64,000 bases of DNA from Xanthobacteraceae bacterium (GTDB taxonomy: Bacteria; Pseudomonadota; Alphaproteobacteria; Rhizobiales; Xanthobacteraceae): contig JAQGJU010000027.1 in NCBI GenBank assembly GCA_028290465.1, positions 84,182 to 148,181 on the forward strand, given 5' to 3'. A program made the translations under genes and the position numbers. Positions 43,459-53,186 of this stretch are shown here, piece by piece; the stretch's first letter is position 1, and each line of letters begins with the position of its first letter. The notes beneath the pieces are model-generated. The model saw only the letters and a list, made by a program, of their open reading frames with translations. It had not been told where the DNA came from and ran no database searches.

Positions 43459-45636
43459 ATGGGCACCAAGGGAACATTGTATCTCGGCGTCGCAGTGACG
43501 GCGCTCGCTTTGATGTCAGCGCCGCCTCAACTGAGCGCGCAAGGCGTGAACACCATCGCGGGCGCGGTGGCCGGCGCGGTGCCGGGCGCGGTCAGCATCG
43601 ACAATGACGACATCGGCGGCATCGTGAAAAGCCCGCGCGGCCCCGAAGCCGGCGTTTGGGTGATCGCCGAGACAACCGACTTGCCGACGAGATTCACCCG
43701 CAGCGTCGTCACCGACGACCAGGGCCGTTACGTCATTCCGGATCTGCCGGTCGCGAACTATCAGGTGTGGGTGCGCGGCTATGGCCTCGTCGATTCGCCG
43801 CGGCTGCGCGCCAAGCCCGGCCAGATGCTCGACCACACGGCGGTGCCGGCGCCCGACGACCGGGCGGCCGCGCATTACTATCCGGCGCTGTATTGGTACA
43901 CGATGATGAAGATCCCGCCGGCCAAGGATTTTGGCGGCCATACCGACATTCCGAAGAACATCACGCGCGATACCTGGATCAAGCGGGTGAACAATACCGA
44001 CTGCATCGGCTGCCATCAGATCGGCCAGCTCGCGACGCGGACGATTCCGGCGCAGTTCGGCAAGTTCGAATCCGGCGCCGACGCCTGGATGCGCCGCACC
44101 TCCGCCGGCCAGTCCGGCGAGATGATGACCAACCGGCTCGCCGGAGAACTCGGCGGCGTGCCGTACCAGTATTTCGGCGACTGGACCGACCGCGTCGCCA
44201 AGGGCGAGTTGCCCAAGCACAAGCCACAGCGGCCGGCCGGCGTCGAGCGCAACCTGGTCGTCACCACCTGGGACTGGTCGACGCCCGATAAATACATGCA
44301 CGACCTGATTTCGTCGGACCGGCGCAAGCCGACCGTCAACGCCAACGGCTTGCTGTATGGCGCGCCGGAATATTCCACCGACAATATGCCGATCCTCGAC
44401 CCGAAGACGCACAAGATCTCGTTCTTCAAGATGCCGGTCGCCGATCCGGGCATGCCGGTCTCGCTCGGGCCCGGCCATGCCGGCGCGGTCACGCCGACCA
44501 CGCCCTCGGCCTATTGGGGCGAGCAGGTGCTGTGGGATACGCGGGCCAACCAGCACAACGCGATGTTCGACGACAAGGGCCGGGTCTGGCTCGCGGCGAA
44601 CGTGCGCGGCATGGACAATCCGGCCTGGTGCAAGAAGGGTTCGGAACATCCGTCCGCCAAACTGTTCCCGATCGACAAGTCGCCGCGCCAGGTGGCGATG
44701 CTGGATCCGGCGACGCAGAAATACAGCTTTATCGACACCTGCTTCGGCACGCATCATCCGCAGTTCGGCTATGACGCCGATAACACGCTGTGGCTGTCCG
44801 GCACCGGCCCGGTGGCCGGCTGGATCAACACCAAGGTGTGGGACGAAACGCAGAGCGCCGAGAAGGCGGTCGGCTGGCACCCGTTCGTGCTCGACACCAA
44901 CGGCAACGGCAAGCTCGACGACATCGCCGAGCCGGGCAAGCCGGAAGACGGCAAGGACAACCGGCTCAATCCGGGTTCCGGTCCGTATGCCGTGATGCCG
45001 CATCCGACCGACGGTTCGGTCTGGTACACGTCCGGCACGTTCGGCGGCACGCCGGGCTTCCTGCGCTTCGATCCGAAAACCAAGCTCAGCGAGTTCTTCG
45101 CACTGCCGAAGGAAGCGGTGGGCGTGCGCGGCGGCGACATCGGCGCCGACGGCGTGCTGTACGGCTCGGGTTCGGCCGGACACCTGATCGCGTTCGACCG
45201 GCGCAAGTGCAAGGCGCCGCTCTCAGGACCGAATGCGACCGGCGGTCACTGCCCGGAAGGTTTCACGCTGCATAAATATCCGGGCCCCGGCTTCGACGAC
45301 GTGCCGAACTCCAGCGCCGAGGCGAGCTACTACACCTGGGTCGATCATCACAACGCGGTCGGCCTCGGCCCGAACGTGCCGATCTCGACCGCCAATTTGC
45401 AGGACGGTTTTGTCGGCCTGAAGGACGGCCAGATGATCCTGATGCGCGTGCCGTATCCGATGGGCTTCTACGCCAAGGGCCTCGACGCGCGCATCGACGA
45501 TCCGAATGCCGGCTGGAAGGGACGCGGACTGTGGAGCGCCAGCGGCGACCGCACGCCGTGGCTCAACGAACTCGGCAAGGGCGCGCGCCCGATGGCCGTG
45601 CACATCCAGGTGCGGCCGGACCCGCTGGCGAAGTAG
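43459..45636 (+). CDS. Secreted mono-haem protein with carboxypeptidase-regulatory-like and propeller domains (copy 1)
   Basis: A 725-residue exported protein: signal peptide (to about residue 28, LSAQ), a carboxypeptidase-regulatory-like beta domain (about 45-125, GIVKSPRGPEAGVWVIAET), one c-type haem site CIGCH at 182-186, and then a long domain of repeated W/G-rich strands (DDKGRVWLAANV, DADNTLWLSGT, PTDGSVWYTSG) that fits a Vgb-type propeller. A DTNGNGKLDD loop resembles a calcium-binding turn. The ATG follows GGGAGG. A closely similar gene follows. I do not know a named function. One haem plus propeller suggests a periplasmic dehydrogenase or electron-transfer enzyme (inference). Confidence 0.85.
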   Translation: MGTKGTLYLGVAVTALALMSAPPQLSAQGVNTIAGAVAGAVPGAVSIDNDDIGGIVKSPRGPEAGVWVIAETTDLPTRFTRSVVTDDQGRYVIPDLPVANYQVWVRGYGLVDSPRLRAKPGQMLDHTAVPAPDDRAAAHYYPALYWYTMMKIPPAKDFGGHTDIPKNITRDTWIKRVNNTDCIGCHQIGQLATRTIPAQFGKFESGADAWMRRTSAGQSGEMMTNRLAGELGGVPYQYFGDWTDRVAKGELPKHKPQRPAGVERNLVVTTWDWSTPDKYMHDLISSDRRKPTVNANGLLYGAPEYSTDNMPILDPKTHKISFFKMPVADPGMPVSLGPGHAGAVTPTTPSAYWGEQVLWDTRANQHNAMFDDKGRVWLAANVRGMDNPAWCKKGSEHPSAKLFPIDKSPRQVAMLDPATQKYSFIDTCFGTHHPQFGYDADNTLWLSGTGPVAGWINTKVWDETQSAEKAVGWHPFVLDTNGNGKLDDIAEPGKPEDGKDNRLNPGSGPYAVMPHPTDGSVWYTSGTFGGTPGFLRFDPKTKLSEFFALPKEAVGVRGGDIGADGVLYGSGSAGHLIAFDRRKCKAPLSGPNATGGHCPEGFTLHKYPGPGFDDVPNSSAEASYYTWVDHHNAVGLGPNVPISTANLQDGFVGLKDGQMILMRVPYPMGFYAKGLDARIDDPNAGWKGRGLWSASGDRTPWLNELGKGARPMAVHIQVRPDPLAK

Positions 45637-45664
45637 GCGAGGCGGAAGGCCGAAGGTTATGGTG

Positions 45665-45689
45665 GGGGTCGCGTTTAGAGCGCGACCCC
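45665..45689. other. Hairpin between the tandem haem-propeller genes
   Basis: Perfect 9-base arms GGGGTCGCG (45665-45673) and CGCGACCCC (45681-45689) with a 7-base loop. No U-tract. It may protect or partly terminate the message between the two paralogues. Confidence 0.5.
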
Positions 45690-45730
45690 ACCCACGTCCC
45701 ATCCGAGTTTCACGGCGACAGGAGGGCGGC

Positions 45731-47851
45731 ATGACCTTGAAACAGCTTCTGTTCGCGAGTGTGGCCGCGATCTGTGTCGCGATAATGCTGCCGCCCGGTC
45801 CATCGCACGCACAACAAGCCGAGACTGTCACCGTAGGCGCCGACAACATCGGCGGCACGGTGATGGGGCTGAACGGTCCGGAGGCCGGGGTCTGGGTGAT
45901 CGCCGAGACCACGGATCTGCCGACGCGCCTGATCAAGAGCGTCGTCACCGACGACCGCGGCCGCTACCTGATCCCGGATCTGCCGAAGGCGAACTACGAA
46001 GTGTTCGCGCGAGGCTATGGTCTCATCGATACGCCACGCGAACGCGGCGAGCCCGGCAAGCGCATCGACTTCACGGCCATGACGGCGGGCGCCAAGGCGG
46101 CGGCGGAAATCTATCCGGCGATCTATTGGTATTCGATGCTCAAGGTGCCGCCGAAGCACGAATTTCCGCTCGGTGACGCCAAGAGCCAGGCCGAGTGGCT
46201 CAATGTCGTGAAGACCAATGGCTGCTACGGCTGCCACGCGCTTGGCAACAAGGCGACCCGCACCATTCCGCCGGCCTTTGCCGACATGAAATCCGACGAG
46301 GCCTGGGCGCGCCGCATCCTGTCCGGCCAGGCGATGAACAACATGGCCAGCACCATCGGCCGCATCGATACGCAACGGGCGCTGACGCTGTTCGCCGACT
46401 GGACCGACCGCATCGCGGCTGGCGAACTTCCGGCCGCGAAACCGCCGCGCCCGGCCGGCAAGGAGCGCAATGTCGTCATCACGCAGTGGGATTTCTCCGA
46501 CGCCAAGCATTACCTGCATGACATCACGGCGACCGACAAACGCAAGCCGACGCTCAATGCCAACGGTTTGATCTATGGCGCGGTCGAGAATAGCGCCGAT
46601 ATCATTCCGGTGCTCGACCCGGTGAAGCACACGGCCACGTCGTTCCGTATGCCGGTGCGCGATCCGAAGACGCCGTCGTCCAAGGACGATCCGATGTCGC
46701 CGTCGCCCTATTGGGGCGAGGAGGCGATCTGGGACAGCCAGTCCAGCACGCACAACCCGATGTATGACGAGAAGGGCCGCGTCTGGTTTACGTCGCGCGT
46801 CGGGCCGACCGCCAATCCGGATTTCTGCCGCAAGGGTTCCGAGCATCCGTCCGCCAAAGTGTTCCCGCTGGAGACCTCGACCCGGCACGTCGCGATGGTC
46901 GATCCAGCCAGTGGCAAGACCACGCTGATCCGTACCTGCTTCCAGACCCATCACCTGGTGTTCGCCGAGGACGCCAACAATACGCTGTGGCTGAGCCAGG
47001 GCGGGCCGGGCTCAGGCGCGGTCGGCTGGCTGAATCGTAAAGTGTTCGACGAGACCGGCGACGAGGCCAAGGCGCAGGGCTGGACGCCGATCGTTATCGA
47101 TACCAACGGCAATGGCAAACGCGACGCGTGGGTCGAGCCGAACCAGCCGGTCGATCCGACGAAAGACAAGCGCATCAACGGTGCGATGTACGGCATCGGC
47201 GTCAACCCGCAGGACGGCACGATCTGGGGCACGGTGCTGACATTCCCGGGCTATGTCATTCGACTCGATCCGGGTGCTGATCCGTCGCAGACCGCGCTCG
47301 CCGAGATCTACGAGCCGCCGATGCCCGGCTATGGCCCTCGCGGTTTCGACATCGACCGCAACGGCATCGCGTGGGTGCCGCTGTCCAGCGGCCACATGGG
47401 CAAGTTCGACCGCAGCAAATGCAAGGTGCTGCGCGGGCCCGAGACCGCAAACGGCCGGCACTGCCCGGAAGGCTGGACGCTGTATCCGTTCCCCGGTCCG
47501 CAGATGCAGACCGTCACCGAAACCGGCAGCGCCGAGGCGAGCTACTACACCTGGGTCGATCAGTTCGACACATTCGGGCTCGGCCGCAACGTGCCGTGGG
47601 CGACCGGCAATGCCAACGAGTCGCTGATGGCGCTGGTCGACGACAAGTGGCTGAACTTCGTGGTGCCGTATCCGAACGGCTTCTACGCCAAATGGATGGA
47701 CGGCCGCATCGACGATCCGAATGCGGACTGGAAGGGCCGGGGCCTATGGGCGACCTATGGCACGCGCACGCCGTTCCACACCGAGACCGGCAAGGGCACG
47801 CGGCCGAAGGTGGTGAAATTCCAGCTGCGGCCCGATCCGCTCGCAAGGTGA
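45731..47851 (+). CDS. Secreted mono-haem protein with carboxypeptidase-regulatory-like and propeller domains (copy 2)
   Basis: A 706-residue paralogue of the preceding gene. Signal peptide to about residue 28 (SHAQ), then the same regulatory-like domain (GTVMGLNGPEAGVWVIAETTD), one haem site CYGCH at 165-169, and the same propeller-like strands (DEKGRVWFTSRV, EDANNTLWLSQGG, IDRNGIAWVPLSSG) with a second DTNGNGKRDA loop. The ATG follows AGGAGGG. The two copies share domain order throughout, so the pair is a tandem duplication. They may form a heterodimer or act on two substrates (inference). Confidence 0.85.
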   Translation: MTLKQLLFASVAAICVAIMLPPGPSHAQQAETVTVGADNIGGTVMGLNGPEAGVWVIAETTDLPTRLIKSVVTDDRGRYLIPDLPKANYEVFARGYGLIDTPRERGEPGKRIDFTAMTAGAKAAAEIYPAIYWYSMLKVPPKHEFPLGDAKSQAEWLNVVKTNGCYGCHALGNKATRTIPPAFADMKSDEAWARRILSGQAMNNMASTIGRIDTQRALTLFADWTDRIAAGELPAAKPPRPAGKERNVVITQWDFSDAKHYLHDITATDKRKPTLNANGLIYGAVENSADIIPVLDPVKHTATSFRMPVRDPKTPSSKDDPMSPSPYWGEEAIWDSQSSTHNPMYDEKGRVWFTSRVGPTANPDFCRKGSEHPSAKVFPLETSTRHVAMVDPASGKTTLIRTCFQTHHLVFAEDANNTLWLSQGGPGSGAVGWLNRKVFDETGDEAKAQGWTPIVIDTNGNGKRDAWVEPNQPVDPTKDKRINGAMYGIGVNPQDGTIWGTVLTFPGYVIRLDPGADPSQTALAEIYEPPMPGYGPRGFDIDRNGIAWVPLSSGHMGKFDRSKCKVLRGPETANGRHCPEGWTLYPFPGPQMQTVTETGSAEASYYTWVDQFDTFGLGRNVPWATGNANESLMALVDDKWLNFVVPYPNGFYAKWMDGRIDDPNADWKGRGLWATYGTRTPFHTETGKGTRPKVVKFQLRPDPLAR

Positions 47852-47876
47852 CACGTAGGCACTAACGAGGAAAACC

Positions 47877-48395
47877 TTGGACTTCATCTACGACACCATC
47901 TCGGTCAACACGTTCTGGACCATCCTGTTCATCATCCATGCGCTGCTCGCCGTCGCGCTGCTCGGTGCGCTGACCCATCAGGCGATGTCGGTCATGATGC
48001 CGGTGCGCCGCGCGGCCGGACCGGGCAATTTCGTCGCGCGTTTCGGGTCCGTGCAGGGCGCCGGCTATGCGACCGCGGTGTGCGTGCTGTGGATCGTCAC
48101 CTTCGTGTTCGGTGCCTGGATCTATACCAAGTACCGCATCTATGTGCGCGTCCCGATCGAGCAGGCCGGCTTTTGGAAGACCCAAGGTGTCTTCGAACTC
48201 AAGGAGCACTACGCCGTTATCGGCCTCGGGCTGCTGCCGATCTATTGGTATCTGTGGAAACACGCCCGCGATCCGGCGCGCGATCCTTCTTACGATAGCG
48301 CCAGAAAATGGCTGACCGTGACGCTGGCCGGCATGTGCTGGTACATGTTCCTGGTCGGGCACATCGTGAATAACGTGCGGGGCTTTGGTTCATGA
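47877..48395 (+). CDS. Four-helix membrane protein with conserved-looking histidines
   Basis: A 172-residue integral membrane protein starting with TTG at 47877, seven bases after CGAGGA. Four membrane segments lie near 12-34, 62-83, 112-128 and 146-164. Histidines at 21, 34, 111, 129 and 162 lie in or at the ends of segments 1, 3 and 4, a layout that could hold b-type haem. It follows the haem-propeller pair by 25 bases and overlaps the next gene by 4 bases, so it is likely the membrane partner of the secreted haem proteins. No family recognised. Confidence 0.75.
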   Translation: MDFIYDTISVNTFWTILFIIHALLAVALLGALTHQAMSVMMPVRRAAGPGNFVARFGSVQGAGYATAVCVLWIVTFVFGAWIYTKYRIYVRVPIEQAGFWKTQGVFELKEHYAVIGLGLLPIYWYLWKHARDPARDPSYDSARKWLTVTLAGMCWYMFLVGHIVNNVRGFGS

Positions 48396-48778
48396 GCACG
48401 ACCTTGCGCACGCCGGTTTCAGCGTTGTCTTCGCTCGCGTCCTCAGCGGCGTTCCGCACCTTCGCGACGGTGTTCGCGATCGCGACGCCGCTGCTCTACG
48501 TGGTCTGCGACATGCAGAACTTGCCGCTGTTCACCTATCATCCGGGCACCGACCGGGTCGACTTCGGCTGGGCGCCGGCCGTGCGTGACGAAGGCCCGGC
48601 GATGTACTGGTATGGCTGGACCGCTTCGACGCTGCTCGGGGCGGCGGTGCTTGGTCTTTTGGCCACGCTGCTGCCCGCCAATATGATGCGCCGGGTGCCG
48701 CTGGCGCTGGTCTGGATCGTGCCGCTGGCCATGCTGCCGATCCTGATCTATTCGCTGAAGTTCTTCTGGCGGTGGTAG
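48392..48778 (+). CDS. Small membrane protein, cotranslated with the His-rich membrane gene
   Basis: A 128-residue membrane protein with about three hydrophobic segments (near 21-38, 73-94 and 103-123), a polar loop FTYHPGTDRVDFGWAPAVRDEGPAMYW between the first two, and no obvious catalytic motif. The ATG overlaps the preceding stop by 4 bases. It is probably the second subunit of a small membrane complex. No family recognised. Confidence 0.7.
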   Translation: MSTTLRTPVSALSSLASSAAFRTFATVFAIATPLLYVVCDMQNLPLFTYHPGTDRVDFGWAPAVRDEGPAMYWYGWTASTLLGAAVLGLLATLLPANMMRRVPLALVWIVPLAMLPILIYSLKFFWRW

Positions 48779-48838
48779 GGAACTTTGGATCGCATGGCGG
48801 TTTGCGCTAATATCACCGCCAGTTTCCTGGAGGCCGAG

Positions 48839-49207
48839 ATGCGTATCCTTATTCGAACGCTTGTCGCCGTAGCCTTGGTCACGCCAGCCCTTGCCGGCGG
48901 CGACGACTACGATGCGATGAACGACACCGAAGGCAAGGGGCCGGCCTATTTCGGCTTCGTGCGCGACACGCGCGGCTCGCCGGTGCCGAATGCCGAGGTG
49001 GTGCTGAAGCCGAAGCAGGGCGAGGCCGTTATGCTCAAGAGCAATGTGCTCGGCCTGTATCGCAGCCACGTCACCAAGGAGGTGACGCCGGCTGAAGTGG
49101 AAGTGAGCTGCGGCAAGACCGGCTACAAGCAGACCGCCGTCGCGCGCCGGCCGGGCCAGGACAAGGACATGCATATCGAGACCAACTGCACCTTGCAGCG
49201 GTTGTGA
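48839..49207 (+). CDS. Small secreted carboxypeptidase-regulatory-like protein
   Basis: A 122-residue exported protein: signal peptide MRILIRTLVAVALVTPALAGG, then one domain YFGFVRDTRGSPVPNAEVVL that repeats the fold present at the start of the two large haem proteins, ending with two cysteines (VSCGKTGY and ETNCTL) that could form a disulphide. The ATG at 48839 follows GGAGG. It lies 60 bases after the small membrane protein gene. A structural or ligand-binding accessory is likely. Confidence 0.75.
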   Translation: MRILIRTLVAVALVTPALAGGDDYDAMNDTEGKGPAYFGFVRDTRGSPVPNAEVVLKPKQGEAVMLKSNVLGLYRSHVTKEVTPAEVEVSCGKTGYKQTAVARRPGQDKDMHIETNCTLQRL

Positions 49208-49208
49208 C

Positions 49209-50907
49209 GTGACGCATCGCGGCATCGTACGCCGCGTTTTCCTCGTTGGGTGCGCGATTCTGATCGCGGGTGTGTGGAGCGCGCACGCGCAGCCGGCCGA
49301 CGGTGTGCCGGCCGACACCGTGCTGCTCAACGGCAAGATCGTGCAATTCGACGCGCCGTATGTCGACGCATTGGCTGTCCGCGACGGACGTGTCGTGGCG
49401 CTTGGCGCCAGTGCCGATATCGCGCGCCATGTTGGTCCGAACACCCGCACCGTCGACCTTGGCGGCCGTACCGTTATTCCGGGCCTGATCGACTCGCACA
49501 TTCATGCGATCCGGGCCGGGCTGACCTATACTGGCGAAGTGCACTGGATCGGCGCGCGCTCCATCCCGGAGGCGTTGGACCGCCTGCGCGCCGCCGCCAA
49601 GACAGCGCCGCCCGGAAGCTGGCTGGTGGTGGCTGGCGGCTGGACCGAGCGGCAGTTCACGGAAGCGCGCCGTCCGACGCGGGCCGAGATCGCGCAGGCC
49701 GCGCCCGATCATCATGTCTATGTGCAATTGCTCTACACGGCCGTGCTGGTCAGCGAAGGCGGCTTGGAAAAGCTCGGCATTCCGAACGATACGGAGTTGG
49801 CATCGCGCCTCACCGTGGAAAGCGGCCCCGACGGCAAGCCGTCCGGCTGGATCGCGGCCGACAACCGCACCATCAGCGAGTTGTTCGACCGGCTGCCGCG
49901 CCCGGACTTCGACAGCCAGGTCGCCGGCACGCGCGCGTTCTTCCGTACCTTGAACGGTCTCGGCATCACCGGCGTGCTCGATCCGGGCGGCTATAACCTG
50001 CCGCTCGAGGCCTACCGCGCGCTGTTCCGGGTGTGGCGTGAGGGCGGCCTCACGCTCCGCGTTGCCTACAGCCTGTGCGCGCCGCGCCGCGACCATGAGT
50101 TGGAGGATTTCCGGGCGCTGACCGCGATGCTGCCGATGGGCTTCGGCGACGACTGGCTGCGTTTCAACGGCATCGGCGAGAACGTCACCTGGGGCATGTA
50201 CAACAACGAGACACCCACCGACACGCAGAAGGAGCGGCTTTACGAGACGCTGACTTGGGCCGCCGCGCGGGGTCTGACGGCAACTTTCCACTGGCAGAAC
50301 GAACGCTCGGTGCATCATCTGCTGGAGGTGCTGGAGCGCGTGAACCGCGACACGCCCGTCGCGCCGCTGCGATGGTCGATCGCGCATCTTAACGATGCGT
50401 CGCCGGATAGCCTTGGCCGCATGAAACAGATGGGCGTCGGCTGGCTGATGCAGAACGCGTTCTACTTTCGCGGCGAAGCGTTTCTCGGCCAGCGCGGCGC
50501 CGACGCGATGCGGCTCGCGCCGCCGATCGGCAGTGCATTGCGCATGGGCCTGAACATCGGCGGCGGCACCGACGCGCACCGTGTCATGTCGTACAATCCG
50601 TTCGTGTCGCTGCAATGGATGCTGGACGGTAAAACGGTCGGCGGTACACCATCGCGCATGGCCGACGAAACACCGACGCGGCTGGAGGCCTTGCGCCTGT
50701 ATAACCCAGGGCAGCGCCTGGTTCGCCCATGACGACGCGAGGCGCGGCGCGCTCGAGGTCGGCAAGTTGGCGGATCTGGCGGTGCTGACAGAGGACTATC
50801 TGACCGTGCCGGTCGAGCGGATCGGCGGCATCCGTTCGCTGCTGACCATGGTCGGCGGACGGACGGTGTATGGCGAAGGGCCGTATGCCGGGCTGGATGG
50901 CAATTGA
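49209..50907 (+). pseudogene. YtcJ-like amidohydrolase, frameshifted
   Basis: The gene encodes an exported amidohydrolase (signal peptide ending AHAQ) with IPGLIDSHIHAIRAG metal ligands, the YtcJ-type ATFHWQNERSVH and GGTDAHRVMSYNPF segments. At 50703-50704 an extra A changes the frame: the first frame ends RLYNPGQRLVRP at 50732, while the correct continuation (TQGSAWFAHDDARRGALEVGKLADLAVL) runs in the +1 frame to 50907. Removing one base restores the full family C-terminus, so the gene is recently broken or the base is a sequence error. The GTG start lies 1 base after the previous stop. Confidence 0.85.
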
Positions 50908-51088
50908 CGATTGCCGCACTGCGCCATTGTTGTGCGCCGCAACAGAGACCATCACCGAAGGTTGGGTATGGCCAAACTGTCGCACGTGGTAGCGTCTGTG
51001 CGGGGGACATTCCCAAACCTGCGTGACATTCGACACGCAGCAGGCGAGGGCGCGGACCGGGGCAAGAGACCGCCGGCAGCGGGGGGAC

Positions 51089-53155
51089 ATGGAAGACAAG
51101 ACCAAACTTGAAGAATCGGCGAAACTTTCCGTCGCGGCGGATGCGGCGATTTCCGAAGAACAGCTACGCAAGGCTGAGGAATTCATCGAGGCCGATGAAG
51201 GCGTTACCAACCGGCTGATCGGCTGGGCCGGCTGGACGGTCACGGCGATCGCCGTGGTGATGTCGCTGTTCCACCTTTACACGGCGGTCGCGGGCGCCTG
51301 GCCGCTGCGCGACTTCCCGATCATCGCGACGCAGCCGCTGCGCTATACGCATGTGGCTTTCGTGCTGGTGCTGAGCTTCCTGCTGTTTCCGATGGCGACG
51401 CGGTTTCGCAACCGCATCCGCTGGTGGGACGTGCTGCTCGGGCTCGTCGGCACCGCGATCCTGATCTACGCGATCGACGGCGGCGAGGATTTCACCGACC
51501 GGGCCACTTCGCCGAACCGCCTCGACGTCGTGCTCGGTGTGATCTTCATCGGCCTGCTGATCGAGGCGACGCGGCGCACCATCGGCTGGATCGTCCCGGT
51601 GATCTCATTGGCGTTCATCGCCTATGCGATGTTCGGGCCGTATCTGCCGGCGCCCTGGACCCATCGCGGCTACGACTTCGCGCAGATCGTCGGTCACCTG
51701 TTCATCACCCTGGAGGGCATCTTCGGTACGCCGGTCGATGTCTCGGCGACGCTGATCATCCTGTTCACGATCTATGGCGCGTTCCTGCAGCATTCCGGCG
51801 CCGGCAAGTTCTTCATCGATTTCTCGATGACCCTGATGGGCGACAAGCCGAACGCCGCCGGCCGCACCGTGGTGCTGTCGTCGTTCCTGCTCGGCGGGCC
51901 TTCGGGCTCCGGCGTCGCCACCACCGTGACCATCGGCGCCGTCGCCTATCCGATGATGAAGCAGGCCGGGTTCGAGAAGAACGCGGCCGGCGGCCTGTTG
52001 GCGGCCGGCGGCCTTGGCGCGATCATCTCGCCGCCGGTGCTGGGCGCGGCGGCGTTCCTGATCGCGGAGTTCCTGAAGATCAGCTATCTCGACGTGATCT
52101 GGATGGCCGCCATCCCGACCTGTCTGTATTACCTATCGCTGCTGTTCATGGTCGAACTCGACGCCAAACGGTTCGGCGCCAACAATGTCGCGTTCGTGCC
52201 CGAAATGTCGCTGTGGCAGCTCACGCGGCGCTACGGCTTTCATTTCGCGTCGCTGATTTCCATCCTGATCTTCATGATGTTCGGCTATTCGTCGACGCTG
52301 TCGGTGTTTTGGTCGACGGTGCTGACCTATGGCCTCAGCTTCCTGACGCGGGAAACCGCGCTGGTGCCGAAAAAGCTGGTGCGCTCGCTGGCCGACGGTT
52401 CGATCACGTGTTTGACGGCCGCCACGACCTGCGCGACCGCCGGCATCATTGTCGGCGTCGTCACGCTGACCGGGCTGGGGCTGAAGTTCTCGTCCATCGT
52501 CATCGATTACGCCGGCGGCAACCTGCTGCTCACTGCGCTCTATACGGCGCTGATCGTCTGGATCGTCGGGCTCGCGGTGCCGGTGACGGCGTCCTACATC
52601 ATCTGCGCCGTGATCGCGGCGCCGGCGATGATCAAGCTCGGCGTGCCGGATGTCGCCGCCCACATGTTCATCTTCTACTATGCGGTGCTGTCCGAAGTGT
52701 CGCCACCGACCGCGCTGTCGCCATTCGCGGCCGCCGCGATCACCGGCGGCGATCCGTACAAGACGACCTTGCAGGCGTGGAAATATACGCTGCCGGCATT
52801 CCTGGTGCCGTTCGTGTTTGTGCTCGATCCGCAAGGATTGGGCTTGCTGCTGAAGATTCCGCCCGGCGGTTCGTGGGTCGATATTGTCATGATCACCGCC
52901 AAGACGGCGGCCGGCCTCGCGGCGCTGGCCGCCGCCGCGCAGGGCTGGGCGCTGCGCCGCACTACCGTGGGCGAACGCATCCTGATGACGCTGGCCGGGC
53001 TGCTGCTGGTGTTTCCGAGCCTGATCGAAGCGATGCTGGAGTACATCGTCGGCCGCGATCTCGACTACACTGCGACACTTGGCGTGATTATCGCGATCGC
53101 GGTGCTGATAAAACAACGCATGCAGCCGGCGCCGTCGGCGCACGCTACAAGCTGA
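51089..53155 (+). CDS. TRAP transporter fused permease (TAXI type, DctQM fusion)
   Basis: A 688-residue inner-membrane transporter. The first 180 residues, including a charged head (EDKTKLEESAKLSV) and about four membrane segments, correspond to the small Q subunit; the rest is the M permease with GGPSGSGVATTVTIG, GFEKNAAGGLLAAGGLGAIISPPVLGA and a second inverted half (PVTASYIICAVIAAPAMIKLG). The ATG follows GGGGGGAC. It drives uptake of organic acids with a proton or sodium gradient together with the binding protein encoded 31 bases downstream. Confidence 0.95.
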   Translation: MEDKTKLEESAKLSVAADAAISEEQLRKAEEFIEADEGVTNRLIGWAGWTVTAIAVVMSLFHLYTAVAGAWPLRDFPIIATQPLRYTHVAFVLVLSFLLFPMATRFRNRIRWWDVLLGLVGTAILIYAIDGGEDFTDRATSPNRLDVVLGVIFIGLLIEATRRTIGWIVPVISLAFIAYAMFGPYLPAPWTHRGYDFAQIVGHLFITLEGIFGTPVDVSATLIILFTIYGAFLQHSGAGKFFIDFSMTLMGDKPNAAGRTVVLSSFLLGGPSGSGVATTVTIGAVAYPMMKQAGFEKNAAGGLLAAGGLGAIISPPVLGAAAFLIAEFLKISYLDVIWMAAIPTCLYYLSLLFMVELDAKRFGANNVAFVPEMSLWQLTRRYGFHFASLISILIFMMFGYSSTLSVFWSTVLTYGLSFLTRETALVPKKLVRSLADGSITCLTAATTCATAGIIVGVVTLTGLGLKFSSIVIDYAGGNLLLTALYTALIVWIVGLAVPVTASYIICAVIAAPAMIKLGVPDVAAHMFIFYYAVLSEVSPPTALSPFAAAAITGGDPYKTTLQAWKYTLPAFLVPFVFVLDPQGLGLLLKIPPGGSWVDIVMITAKTAAGLAALAAAAQGWALRRTTVGERILMTLAGLLLVFPSLIEAMLEYIVGRDLDYTATLGVIIAIAVLIKQRMQPAPSAHATS

Positions 53156-53186
53156 TCAAAAAAAGCTGATCCTAGGGAGGAATGAC

